A stretch of DNA of 64,000 nt from Hydrangea macrophylla (Eukaryota; Streptophyta; Magnoliopsida; Cornales; Hydrangeaceae): contig CM066994.1 of the NCBI GenBank assembly GCA_033977485.1, positions 23,280,681-23,344,680 on the forward strand. Reading direction: 5' to 3'. The number at the start of each line of letters is the position of its first letter. The stretch's first letter is position 1. A program made the position numbers and the translations under genes. The notes beneath the pieces were generated by a model that made no database searches, was not told the DNA's origin, and worked only from the letters and a program-made list of their open reading frames with translations. Of the stretch, positions 1 to 11,270 are shown one piece after another.

Positions 1-2490
1 GCCTCTTTTCAGTCAACTCCTTGTACGAGCTATGGAAAGGCGAAAAGATCATTTTGGAGCATTTGCGCCCATGGAGCTCAAGAGGTTATGTTCACTATGC
101 CTCGCATAAGTGTGAGAAACTACGCTCGAGAGCTAAAAAGCATACCTTTCTAAGGTATTCTAATAGCTCGACAACCTATGTTACGTATAATGAACAAACG
201 GGTATAGGAATGACATAAATGGTGCCACATGATATTGAGAATGACTTCCCCAGATTTGTATTACTAAGAGATATCTTGACCTCTATGAGTTGGAGGATGT
301 TGAAGACAACATACCATCTTTAAGCAAGGGTGGAGAGATTGAGAATCCACATCCAGTAATTGCTGTAAAATGGTACTAGTCTCCAGTCGAGTGGGAGTAC
401 ACCGCTAGACGCTAGTGGGAGTGTTCCAGATAGTGGGAGTGCACCACTAGGCACTCAAGATTCTCAGGTAGTACACTATATTGTGATGAGGAAAAAGTTC
501 CTTATCGTTGAGAATCCACATCCAGTAATCGCTGTAAAATGGTACTAGTCTCCAGTCGAGTGGGAGTACACCGCTAGACGTTAGTGGGAGTGTACTAGAT
601 AGTGGGAGTGCACCACTAGGCCCTCAAGATTCTCAGGTAGTACACTGTATTGTGATGAGGAAAAAGTTCCTTATCGTTGTTTTAAAATTGAGGAAGACAT
701 TTTCATATGTGTACAAATGTGTGCACAATTGGATGAGGATGAGCCTACTTCTTTTGTTGAAGCATTTTTCTTCGTCTGCTGAGGCTGAGTGGATAGTTGC
801 TATGCCAGATGAGATGAGTTCTATGGACGCGAATAAGGTCTGGGAGTTAGTTGACATTCTGCTTGTGCGTAAGACTATTGGAGACAAGTATGTTTTCAAT
901 ATCTAACGTAAGGTAGATGATTCAATTGACAAGTATTAGGCGTGCCTTGTGGCGATAGTTTGTACCCAAAAAGGGTATAGACCATGGAAGATGTTCTCCC
1001 AAAGGGTAAGATCTGACTCCATTTGCCTTATCCTAGAAATTATCGCATATTTAGTTTTGGAACTTTTTTAGTTGGATGTTTAAACTGTTCTTTTCTCAAT
1101 GGAGAACAAGACGACGAGATTAATATGGATCATCCCATTGGTGTTATGACCAAAGGAAATGAGCACAAAAAGTATGCCATCTCAAACGTTCCATTTATTA
1201 TCTTAGGCTAGTGATCATCTAGGCAGTGGTACAATGTGTGTACATAAAGTGGTCCAGTGAAAGTGTTCTAATTCTTTATATGTTGACGACGTCCTTCTAA
1301 CTGGGAATGAGATGAGTTCCATTATCGCCACTTGAGAGTGGTTGCCCTCTCAGTTTGAGATTAAGGACATGGATGATGCCAACTATGTGCTGGGAGTTTA
1401 GATTATGAGATATTATTCTCAGAATCTCCTCTGTTAGTCTTGAGGGACTTACAGATATGAGTTCTTGAACATTTTCACATGAAAAGCTTAATTACCTATT
1501 GACATCCTAAAAGGGACTCACCTTGATCTTAGATCAATGTCTTAAGAATAGTGAGAAGAGGAAACAAATGTCCAGTTTGCCATATGCGTCCGCAATAAGG
1601 AATCTGAAGTATGCTAATGTGTGTACTCGGTTAGATGTCTAGTATGCGGTTGGTTTAATTAGTCGTTGCTGTAACAACCCTGGTCCTACCACTAGAGAGT
1701 AGTGAAGAGTATCTTGCGATATGTTCGCAGGACTGTGGACCTTGTCTTATGTTGTCCGCAATGGAAGCATAATATGTGGTGTACTCTATAGCGGTTTGAG
1801 GAGCTATTTTGGTTGAAGAGTTTTTCCAGTGGCTAGGCTCTTCACCTCATAGTGATGAGGTTGTGCTCATCTACGGTGATAGCACGTAAGCCTGAGCATA
1901 TGCGAAAGATTGCAAAAACCATTCTAGCACGTGTCACATTTGAGATGTGGTTTGCGCAAAAGGGAAGTTGTCTTAAGGCACATCTCCATTGGGGGATTTG
2001 ATGTGCTTAGACATTTTATTGTGCTATTGACATTATTATTCAAGTTTTATTATCAATTAATAATAAATGAATTGGTTTCCATACATATATGTTTGTTATA
2101 TGAATGGAATGAATGCACATTTCTTATATGTCACCGGGCTTGAATCGACCTGCTCACACGGGTGATTCACCTTGGCGCCGAGATAGCAAACTAGGACATG
2201 TGTATCTATGGCGCTTGGACGGCGAGCAAGATGAGACATTTGTGTTCATGGCGCTTAGATAGTTAGCTAGGATATGTGCGTCCATAGCGCTTAGAAAGCA
2301 AGCTTGAACACTTATATCCACGCAGTGTAAGAACAACGAGCTAGATATAAACTCTTATTATTTCTATATGTTGCCTTAGATGGAGCTAAGATGAAACCTT
2401 TATATTTGGTCGAACATAGAGAGATCCCACGACTCTATGTAGCCTGTTTATAGCCGAATGTGAGTTTTCAGACGGGCACCAGGAGGGGCG
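1..2490 (+). pseudogene. Decayed Ty1/copia polyprotein (integrase end, RT, RNase H)
   Basis: Seen: broken plus-strand frames that resemble a Copia polyprotein in the right order. At 21-218 is the post-integrase stretch (YELWKGEK, LEHLRPWSSRGYVHY). At about 780-960 is the start of the reverse transcriptase (NKVWELVD followed by TIGDKYVFNI). At about 1270-1400 is the RT active-site region (LYVDDVLLTGNE, then FEIKDMDDANYVLGV). At about 1600-1960 are RNase H-like remnants. Stops and frameshifts occur every few dozen codons, so nothing is functional. Family knowledge: this block order with a YVDD box is characteristic of plant Copia elements. The gag and 5' LTR would lie outside the window to the left. 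Beyond the family call, the lineage is not resolved. Confidence 0.8.
341..678. repeat. 169-bp direct tandem duplication inside the decayed Copia
   Basis: Two adjacent copies (341-509 and 510-678) differ at only a few bases. Both begin GAGAATCCACATCCAGTAAT and end in the sequence before TCGTT. The duplication lies between the integrase and RT remnants and disrupts the frame. Within each copy the phrase AGTGGGAGTG recurs three times. Confidence 0.85.
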
Positions 2491-2492
2491 AC

Positions 2493-3704
2493 TGTGTTGG
2501 AAAACTCAGGTTAGACATTTTGTGTAACGTCTAGACTAAGATTCGTATGGCGTTACTTGTTTTTCCAAACATAGAGTGACATGCCCATTTTTATGGAAGA
2601 ACGCCATAGCATACATTTTATACTGTATGTGCTTTTGCGATCGACTGTGGAGCAGTGAATGGATTCCTCTTCATTGCTGTGTGAGCCACGTAGCATATCC
2701 AAGACATTGGTTATCCTACAAACTGGTTGCCTTCACGACTTAAGACTATGTCATGAAGAGGACGCTTGATGACAGCTACTTTAGCATGCTATCCTAGGGC
2801 GATGAGATAATTTTATTCTATGGGGTGTGTCTGGGCAAGCGGTCGAGTTAGTCGGATTGACTTGTGGGCTCAGGGAAGATCATTCAATAACACACCATGT
2901 TTTTTGTGACTCATTAGCAGGCCTGCGACAATCGTATTTTGTTACTGATATGTCATGAGTACATTACATTGAGGTGGTGCATCAATTCTTTTCACCGAGG
3001 GATTGAGAATGCTGTGTTTGGTGTGGTTGAATCGTCTAAGGCATACATGAGAAGCTTCCGAGTGATGTGTCTTGCTGGTTATGGTGATGATTTGGCATTA
3101 CACTCCCGTCGCTGTACTTTCTTCTCGTAAGGTTGCACGTTCTATTTCCCTGTATAAAGAGTTGAGAAGTTTCGTTGTGTTGAGAGATTGGTTTTTAGTA
3201 CCAACCCTATGTGGGTGAGTGGGAGATGTAACAAATATTGTGGTCGGGCCATACGGGCACCCACATTATATTGGACTGGGTCCAAAGAGGCTTGGCTTGG
3301 AAACCAAGTAACGGGCTTTAGAGTCCCAAGCCTTATAGGTTTTATGTGCCTATTTATATGTATATATATCACATGGAAAGACCTAATGAGACAGACTTTC
3401 AGCAGCCTCTCTCTCTCCCTCACGTTAGTCTCTCTCTCCCTCTCTCTCTCTCACGGATTTCTATCTCTATAGCACATCACCAAAGGGAGCTTGGGATTTA
3501 GCACATGATTGTCATAAGGGTGGCTCAAGTAGCGTTCTCTACGACCTAGGCGATGCATAAGAGAGTACACGGAGGTAACATGGAGCAGCAGATCATGGGT
3601 GAAGATGCCGGGCTCGTAACAACACCATTCGGTGATCCGTCGGTTTATTCCGCTAGGTAACGAACCTATACCTGACTTGTATGCTTGCGTGCATGTTATC
3701 AACA
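2493..3704 (+). mobile_element. Probable 3' LTR of the left Copia element
   Basis: A purine-rich tract (CACCAGGAGGGGCGAC, 2477-2492) precedes TGTGTTGGAAAACTC, a typical plant Copia LTR start. The block ends near GTTATCAACA (about 3704). Inside are a TATA-like stretch at 3357-3369 and a CT microsatellite at 3405-3450. The partner LTR is outside the window, so the 3' boundary is inferred from the TG...CA convention only. Confidence 0.5.
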
Positions 3705-4110
3705 ATTATGAACAATTTAAAGTTCTTGAGGTTGGTATAATTGGGGGTGTTGAATTAGAGGTCAAGAATGGTTCACCAATGAATCATAATTCAAATCTAG
3801 AAACCATTCCCAGAGAAGAATCAGACTTGCCAAAATTGATGGAAGTAATTAAGCAAGCAACTCATAATTTCACGCTAACCCAATTGACAGAAAAGGCCCC
3901 AAACCCCTGTAAGTCCCAAGGTTGAAGATCTAATAAATTCTGAAGCACTATTTGAAGTTGGTGGACCTTTGCTGAATGTTAGTTTACAGATTGAGGGTAA
4001 TAAAGATAGCTTTGTTCAGAAAAAAATTTCATCTATAAAGAAAACTTTAGTAGAGGTTGGTGTGGAAGAGGCCCAAGATTCAAAACAATTGGTTGTTGTA
4101 ATTTTTTTAT
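3705..4110 (+). pseudogene. Unrecognised coding remnant
   Basis: Two plus-strand frames (to 3925, then from about 3920 to 4163) have protein-like composition, rich in Glu, Val, Leu and Asn, and join by a shift near 3915. A GTAAGT sits at the junction (3909-3914), so either a frameshift or a lost intron could explain it. I do not recognise the product. It immediately precedes the 139-bp repeat and may be a captured or duplicated host gene fragment. Confidence 0.3.
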
Positions 4111-4117
4111 TAAAATC

Positions 4118-4492
4118 AGTGAATGAGTTTAGCTCCCAAAAATATGAAACTTGCTTGTTGTAATTTTTGGTTAAAAGAGACCACTTGTTGATTGTCAATT
4201 TTAGTGATTGCTTCTTGTAATTTTTGGTTAAAAGGGACCACTTGATTGTCAATTTCAGTGAATGAGTTTAGCTCCCAAAAATATGAAACTTGCTTGTTGT
4301 AATTTTTGGTTAAAAGAGACCAATTGTTGATTGTCAATTTCAGTGATTGTTTGTTGTAATTTTTGGTTAAAAGAGACCACTTGATTGTCAATTTCAGTGA
4401 ATGAGTTTAGCTCCCAAAAATATGAAATTTGCTTGTTGTTATTTTTAGTTAAAAGAGACCACTTGTTGATTGTCAATTTCAGTGAATGAATG
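4118..4492. repeat. 139-bp tandem repeat, about 2.6 copies, with shorter internal repeats
   Basis: The phrase GAATGAGTTTAGCTCCCAAA starts at 4121, 4260 and 4399, giving two exact 139-bp periods; a partial unit ends near 4490. Within each unit the phrase TGTAATTTTTGGTTAAAAG(A/G)GACCACTTG occurs twice, so the unit is itself an imperfect dimer. The open frames found here on the minus strand are consequences of the repeat. Confidence 0.9.
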
Positions 4493-5493
4493 TCAAATAG
4501 GCTCTAAGAAGCGGCAACAACTATCCATTCTTCCGGTGCAATGACAAGACACCATTAGACAGTCTCAATTACACAATCCCAGTGATTATGCATATATTTT
4601 ACACTCCATTAATTATGTTAAAAAAAATTGCATTAAGGTCACCCTGATAGACAGGTGAGTATGATGAAAGCATTAAGGTCTCCTTGCAAATAAGTTCACC
4701 CTGATCTTGTAGTGTTCTAATCTAGTTTGCCTATATTTCTCCCTGGTGATATTGACCCTTTCCCATGTAATTCCTTGGATGTCTTTGCCTCTCCTAACTT
4801 GAGCAGCAGAATGGAGAATCATGCCCACTACAACAGAAATGACTAAAGAAAAGAGTAAAATTTTGCAATTGTGAAAAATTTTGCTGGAGTGGGGGAAGTC
4901 TGGCCGGAGTCCGATTGTCGTCTGGGGGCCCCACAAAGTCCGATCACCGTCCAATGGCCGTCACCCCTTTTTTCTCTCTCTCTCCTAATGTTTTTTCAGT
5001 CTCTCTCTTCTATATATTATATATATCAGTAGTGAAACAAGTGACATTAGGGCCCTACCCAGTCATAGGCATAACTTGGTCCTCTTTTTAATAAGTGAAG
5101 GTCACCTTTCCTAGAGACCAACTGTATATATATACTCTAATCAAAATTAATTAGGCGCACTGTCGTATATGTTTTGAAAAGTATTTAAAATACAAAATTT
5201 AAGAAGCATAACATTGCTTTTACCAAAATGCCGCATACCACCTTTTATTGACTGACTTGTTCACTTGATAATAGTCAGGAATGGCAAAAATTCATACAGT
5301 GCTCCGCCCTGTTGGACTGGATTTGGAAGATGTGTAATATGAGTAAGGACGAGTTTAGTAATTGATAATGATAACTCTATACAAATGGGGCGAGTAGTAA
5401 CCCATTAAAATATGTTTCACAAGCCTAGATTAAAGTGACAATTTACTAAGATACCCTTGTCCTTTATTTGCTAAAATTTTATGACATATGTAT
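4493..5493. other. AT-rich spacer with one gene scrap
   Basis: No complete gene is seen. It contains a short direct repeat of GCATTAAGGTC (4632 and 4670), a CT microsatellite near 4974-5015 and AT-rich low-complexity DNA. The only protein-like stretch is the minus-strand WD40-like fragment listed separately. Confidence 0.5.
4690..4830 (-). pseudogene. Fragment resembling an N-terminal exon of a plant WD40-repeat protein
   Basis: The minus-strand frame contains RRGKDIQGITWERVNITREK followed by a YRQTRLEHYK-like segment. This resembles the conserved N-terminal region of plant transducin/WD40 proteins that carry DIQGIPWERLN-like sequence. The similarity stops at about 4710, consistent with an exon edge or a break. 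The upstream part of the frame (hydrophobic LLFSLVISVVVGMIL) is not recognised. Identification is from memory of the family and is moderate. Confidence 0.4.
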
Positions 5494-5586
5494 TGTAATA
5501 CCCGCTATTTTCATTGCACTTGTGTATCTCTGTGTTTGTAAATAAGATTCGAGATGTTGGTATTTGTATTTCCTGTAGTAGCCTTT

Positions 5587-5785
5587 TCAATTGACTGGAC
5601 TTTTTTTTCAATCAATTGACACATTTTCCTCTTCAATCGATTGAACTTCCTCAATCGATCGGACTTGTACCATTTCAATCGATTGAATCATTTCAAGCGA
5701 TTGAATGTCTGCCGACTTGAATCCTTTACGTGGACCCATTTCAATCGATCGAACCCCCTCTTAATCATTTAAAACTGATTGAACT
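5587..5785. repeat. Cluster of CAATCGATTG palindromes upstream of a TATA-like box
   Basis: At least six near-copies of TCAATCGATTGA or TCAATCGATCGA occur in 200 bp, spaced by unrelated sequence. Related words with one or two changes (CAATCAATTG, CAAGCGATTG) fill the gaps. The cluster ends about 45 bp before the TATA-like box at 5831. A second cluster lies downstream at 6252-6445. Confidence 0.85.
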
Positions 5786-6251
5786 TAGCCACCAAGTTTA
5801 TATTACATGGCTGAGCTTTGCCTCTCTCCTTCTATATATATGTGTATCATATACACACTTATGGAGTTGTTGAACTATTAGAGAGAGTTAGAGAGAGATA
5901 TACAATACATATATATACACACCCATATATATATATATATAAACACACAACACCCACACACTCTCTTGGATTGGGAGAAGAAGAAGAAGAAGAAGAAGAA
6001 GAAGAAGAAGGAGAAGGAGAGAAGACAGAGTAAGGGGCAGAAAGATAGAAAGAAGGAGAAAGAGAAGAGAGAGATCACCCCGAGGAGACCTGTGGCCACC
6101 TTATGTCACCAGTGTCAGTGACCTCACTGGTGAATACCTATACTCACTCAGTAGCGTAGACATATAGGTATATATGTGTTTCGGTAAGCAAGAACAGACT
6201 CTGAATGTGCACGGAGTGTTCAGTTCGTCTCTGGGAAGAAGATGCATTCTT

Positions 6252-6445
6252 AAGCGATTGAACTGGTTTCAATCGATTGAGAACGAGACTATTTCAATCG
6301 ATCGAACTGAGTACAATCGATTGAGAATAGGTCCCAGTCAAGTGATAAATAGGTTTTAATCGATTGAAACTTCAATCAATTAAACATAGCCCAATCGATT
6401 AAACTTAACTTTAATCGATTGATATTGATTTCAATTGATTGAACA
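6252..6445. repeat. Second CAATCGATTG palindrome cluster
   Basis: About ten variants of (T/C)AATCGATTGA occur in 195 bp, some decayed to TTAATCGATTGA or CAATCAATTAAA. Together with 5587-5785 it brackets the TATA-like region and the presumed start of the transcript. Confidence 0.85.
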
Positions 6446-6776
6446 AGACAGAATATTAAATGCTTAGTCCGTTTATACCTCATGAACTGTTAAGTTGTTT
6501 TATATCATGCCTTGATTGTTGAAGGCGGTATTAGAATAATGCACACGTTGAATAATAAGCTTAATGCATTAAATAGTAGAACTATGTGTATAATGATGAT
6601 ATAATGTCGTTAATCGAATTATGAAGCTGACGTGCATGATAGTGGGTCTATCGACCGCAGAGGTCGATACTATTTTATGTTGGTGTATGTGAATAGGTCA
6701 TGAAGATCATATGATGTCGGGTGTGGAATCCTAGTGAGCTGGGATAGGGCAGGGACTACATGTCTAGTTTATATAT

Positions 6777-8505
6777 TGTTGGGAGTATGCCCTCAAACCA
6801 ATGAGTTTGACTATTAAAAATCATAATGCATTAATGTATGTCATTTCATGAGATGAATGGTTAGGCTGTTATCCTTAAACATCATTGTATGTAATTCATA
6901 TATGTATGAGATTACACATGGGAGATGTGAATTACTATTCCTTGTTGTTTCAAATAAGTCACAATGGATGATAAGACCGGATAACTTATCAGGTATACAC
7001 TGTAGCATGATTAACTTCTATATAATAGGGTGATGAATCTCATTCACAAGAGTAGTTGACTCTAAGTTACTATGCTTGTGCATGAGTTGCATTGACGGAT
7101 TGTGAGTTAAACCTATTGACAAGAAAATTTGTCACAGTTAATAGGAACTCAAACTTGTATAAGATACATGTCATTAATCCTGATATAATAATGGACACAA
7201 GCCGTATGCTTGGTTGCTTTGAGTTACCAATCAGTGAGGTCTTCAAGATCAACACCTGGGTATCTTGGGTGATCAAGTTTATGGTATTGGGAACATATAT
7301 TATCAAGATGGAATCTACCCTCTCGTGAAGAGTAGTTCTTTACAACAGAGTAAGTATTCCCTTGAGAATGTCACTGGTTGATTACTGAGAGCTGCGCAGC
7401 CATGTCAACAAGTTGTTGTAGACATGTTTGGTAATTTATGAGTGGTGACTGATACTTGAGGAATATAAGATGTATTTATCAATTGGGTAGACAGTGTTGT
7501 TATTCATACATCCCAATGATAAATACGAATACTGGAAAGGTAGAGGGACATTAGTGTCATATTATGCAAGGCTAGGAATCGCTAATATAAGTGTGATTTT
7601 ATTCTTATGCACTGGAGTGCAATTATCATTATATAGTGGAGTTAATGATAATTGATTAATTATTATTCCTTAGTTAAGAGTTTAACTAGATGGAATTAAT
7701 AGTTAATCGAAGCCAGTAATTAGAAACTTAGGGGTCCCACTCTTAGCTCGACGGAATGTTTGGATGCAAAGGAGAAAAGGAAAAAAAGGGTACCAGAAAC
7801 CTGTTTATGGGACAAACCGGTTACTGGGTAAAGGTTCTAGAAGGGGGCAAGTTCTAGAAACTGGTTTGTTCCACAAACTGGCTACTGGGGATAGGTTCCA
7901 GGAACCGGTTTGTGGGACAAATCGGTTTCTGGTAGGTCAGTTATGAAATTTTATAAATAGAAGGGGCTGTGGGCAGAATTAAATAGTTGCATATTTTCAC
8001 ATTCTAAATACCCTAGATCTATTTTTAAGTTTCCCTAGACCTCCAAGCTTTCTCCTAGAAGGGTTTCCACCAAAACCCTAGGCCTCCACGATCATTCAAG
8101 AGACATAGGAGTGACGATCGCTAGCCTCAGACAATGCTCACTAAAAGATCTTCAGACTGCTCAATACTAATCAAAAGTTGCTGAATTTTGGACACGATGA
8201 AGCTGACGTCGAGACGAAGCTGTTGTCAAAAATTTAAGTCAATCAGAGATTGTTTAATCCTCCTGATGGACGCATCTTTGTCGGATGAAGGTTATCGGGA
8301 TTGAATCATCACATGAATCGTAGAAGAGTTCTCGAAACGATTCAACAAATCGCAAAGGTTTATCTAACCGCTCACATATATAAGCATATATATATATATG
8401 TGTGTATGTATATATATTACGTGTAATATAAATGAGAAGTAGATCTAAAATTTTGAACTGTACCATCCCTTCCGCTGTGCCCTGGAACCGTTTTTTTTTT
8501 CAACA
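6777..8505 (+). repeat. 5' LTR of the Copia element
   Basis: Starts TGTTGGGAGTATGCCCTCAA and ends TTTTTCAACA, directly before the primer site. U3 carries the AAACCGGTTT cluster (7794-7932); the TATA box TTATAAATAG lies at 7951-7960, so transcripts should start near 7985. The small frames at 7070-7328 occur in both LTRs and are not genes. Confidence 0.93.
7794..7932. repeat. AAACCGGTTT palindrome cluster just upstream of the Copia TATA box
   Basis: Repeated words AAACCGGTTT, (T)GTGGGACA and GGTTACTGGG alternate with variants (ACTGGTTTGT, AATCGGTTTC). The cluster ends 18 bp before TTATAAATAG. The 3' LTR has a longer, rearranged version at 39229-39397. Confidence 0.85.
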
Positions 8506-8507
8506 AC

Positions 8508-8520
8508 TGGTATCAGAGCC
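8508..8520 (+). other. Primer binding site, initiator-tRNA-Met type
   Basis: TGGTATCAGAGCC lies two bases after the LTR end. This is the standard minus-strand primer site of plant Copia elements, complementary to the 3' end of tRNA-iMet. Confidence 0.95.
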
Positions 8521-10437
8521 ATCTCGTTTAAATTACATGTAATAGGATTATGGATTCATGATGAACTAGGGTTTTGGTTTTCTAAAATCTTTTAAAAGAA
8601 AATTAGTTTTTCAATCTAAAGATTAATTGGTGTTTACAAAAATATCAAATTTTATTATATTGTAAATCTGATTAGTTTTTGGACTGATTAGATGCTGTAG
8701 AAAACATTTTTGTGCTGATTAAAGCTATAACCCCAAAACCTTTCAGATTAGATTTGGATGGGTACCATAAATCGGTTTGTCCGAAAAACCGGTTTGTGGG
8801 ACAAACCGGTTACTGGGAAGGGGTCCAGAAATCGGTTTGTCCCACAAACCGGTTTCTGGGTAACAGATTTTGTTTTTTGTGCAGAATTTGTGTTTTAGTT
8901 TTAAAATTGTTTTAAAACAGAAATTATTGTGTAAAGCAAAATTGGTTTTACATTATAGGTTTGTAGAAACCTAGTTTTAAGTGCATGAATTCGGTTTTCT
9001 AGAAAACCCTAGATATTGTTTGACAATGTATCATCATGAAAGCACGTGTGAATTTGATTAATGTATCCTTGCAATTCTGTAACGTTTATACATACATGAG
9101 TTGTGATTAATTGCATGCTATATTAGATATAGGACATGTGATTGAATGAATGATTGTATGTCATATATAGTGAATGTATGTCAACTAATCTCTTAAGCAG
9201 GAAGCCTTATCTCTCATGGCAAAATTAGATATATTATTTAAATTGTTTAAATTTTATTTAGAGTTTGTTTGTGGCATTGTAAAGGGCATTAAAGTTCTAG
9301 TCCTATGAGAACTATAATGGTTTCTCTAGCCAATTTAGTTATTTACTTTTCCTAGATACTTTGTATGCCTCTTTGGAGGTATAGGATTTTGTAAATATAT
9401 ATTTTGGAGGAGCCACAAGATGGAGCCATGAAGATGGAACCATGAAGCTTAGAGCCATGAAGCTTGAAAGTCTAAGAGATGCAACTATGAATAAAGTGCC
9501 ATGAGAGAGAAGGGCTTGAATGATTGTGCTTGTTTAATTATTTATTTAATTTTGGCATGATCATTGCTCATGCATATTTTATATATGTTTGATATATTGT
9601 TTGTGATGCATGAGCAAAACCATTAGTATGTCAAAACTAGTTTTCTTTAAATGATAAAAATGGCTAAAATGTTTATCAATATTATCATGGATAAAGAAAA
9701 ATTATTTTGACACATTAATAAATATTAGATATTTATGAAAATGTATAAACTATGGTTTTAAAATTAAAAAATTCCCATTAGTTACTGGTAAGATGAAAAT
9801 TACTCTGTGTCACAAATTTATTTGTGATCATTCCCTTCGGAGGGTATTTTTCATTGGTTACAAATGAATAGACTATTATAAAAAATTCTAGTGGAAGAGG
9901 GACTTATATTTGGTATAATCCCACAGTCTCCCATCACTGGTCCATTATAAGGTGGATAGAATATTGCGAGTCACAGATTTATCTGTGATCACTCCCTTCG
10001 GACAGTATTATATTCACTGGTTACTAGATATGAATTTCCCAACGATAGAATTAGTGAGACGTTATAGAGGGTGACCTCCCCTCGGAGGCGCTACTCGAAG
10101 CGGTTGTCATTGAGTTCTATGTGATGGTACACACTAGACTAATAATTTGAATAAGAGTCTCCCCTAGGAGTTTTATTGAAATTAATTAGAGACTAAAAGT
10201 TCAGGAGTCATAGACTATTTTGCAAGAGTTTGCAAAGTGGATAGTCATAATGAGTGTTTTCCCAATCAAGCTATGGGGTTATGATCTCCCCTGGGAAGCT
10301 TAATTTCATGATTTGATATTCTGAAGACGATTAATATTGTGGTTAAGGGAATTCTAATGTATCATTTAAATTGTCACGTTTATGATTTCCAATTCTTGAT
10401 TTCGCTGTATATGTTTCACATTTCAGATTTCATGATG
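8521..10437 (+). other. Copia leader between primer site and gag
   Basis: No gene is seen. A third AAACCGGTTT cluster lies at 8768-8862. Between 9800 and 10300 a run of short hairpin-forming words occurs: TCACAAATTTATTTGTGA (9810-9827), TCACAGATTTATCTGTGA (9971-9988), and CTCC...GGAG stems at 10077-10086, 10159-10170 and 10286-10298. This may be a structured RNA leader involved in packaging or translation; that is inference. Confidence 0.6.
8768..8862. repeat. AAACCGGTTT palindrome cluster in the Copia leader
   Basis: Five or six copies or near-copies of (A)AACCGGTTT and AATCGGTTTG, with TGTGGGACA or TGTCCCACA between them, occur just downstream of the primer site. They use the same words as the U3 cluster, so the transcript start is bracketed by the same motif. 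Confidence 0.85.
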
Positions 10438-11270
10438 TCTAGTCCACTTGCTACAACTTTATTTTAGAATAAGCTAATTGGAAATAATATTGTTGAATGG
10501 TTGCTTGACTTGAATGAATTATTAACCGCTGAGAGATATAAGCATATTCTTTTCATTCCCTGTCTGCCACCTCCACAGTCTTTGCGGATCAATATTGGCA
10601 GTGGTTAAAAGTTGATAGGAAGGCTCGCTGGTACATATTGGACTCTATGTTTGATATGTTGAAGTAACAACATCTAGCTTTTAGTACTGCCGGTGCCATT
10701 ATGTTGAACCTCAAAGAAATGTTTGGGGAATTGAGCCGAACTGCAAGGCTGAGAGCCTTATAGCTAGTCATGGACACCAAAATATCGAAATGAACCTTTG
10801 TTAGAGAGCATGTTTTTAAAATGATCACTTATTTTAAAGTATTGGAAGTTCTGGGTGCCGATATTTGATGGTGAGACTCAAGTTGACATAATCTTGTATT
10901 CGTTGCCTACATCATTCACTTAATTCAAATTAGATTTCAAAATGATTAAAAAGTTTTTTTTTCAACGAGTGAATTGATGAGCTCGCTTGAGGCAATGGAG
11001 GAGATAGTCAAAGCTGAGTCAAATATTGGGAACATTGAAAAGGCTTCATCTTCTAAGACTAAACCTAAGGGCGTAAGTTTGAAGAAGATGAAGCAAGGGT
11101 TTGAGATGGTTGAGCCCGAACCAACTATTGGTAAGAAGGCAAGAAAAGGAAAGGGAAAGGTTGATGCTTAGCCAAAAGGAAAATATTTCCATTGCAGCAT
11201 AGAGGGGCATTGGAAAAGGAACTGTTTTGAATGCTTGGTTGTCAAAGTGCAAGGTACGATCAAATCATAG
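10438..11270 (+). pseudogene. Copia gag remnant with a damaged zinc knuckle
   Basis: Plus-strand fragments resemble Copia Gag: NNIVEWLLDLNELLTAERYK near 10480-10545, and a Lys-rich linker (KKARKGKGKVDA) at about 11130-11170. After a stop comes a zinc-knuckle-like KYFHCSIEGHWKRNC at about 11180-11225. The usual first Cys of the CX2CX4HX4C knuckle is Tyr here. Multiple stops mean no functional Gag can be made. Confidence 0.7.

Larger units (their letters stand above)
5494..6776 (+). mobile_element. Probable left part of an old Gypsy-type LTR, split by the Copia insertion
   Basis: Starts TGTAATACCCGCTATTTTC, resembling common plant Gypsy LTR starts. It contains two clusters of CAATCGATTG-type palindromes (5587-5785 and 6252-6445), a TATA-like TCTATATATA at 5831 and a GAA microsatellite (about 5970-6015). 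The phrase GGGACTACATGTCTAGTTT at the right edge reappears as GGGACTACGTGTCGAGTTT (40017) beyond the Copia element, so sequence at 39967-40500 is the continuation. The right end of this LTR is not defined. Confidence 0.4.

Noticed and set aside
5818..6099. Glu-rich and Phe-rich frames
   Set aside because: Translation of a GAA/TTC microsatellite.
7070..7328. Pairs of 78-codon frames on both strands, also at 38512-38773
   Set aside because: Lie in the U3 of both Copia LTRs; no protein features and open on both strands.
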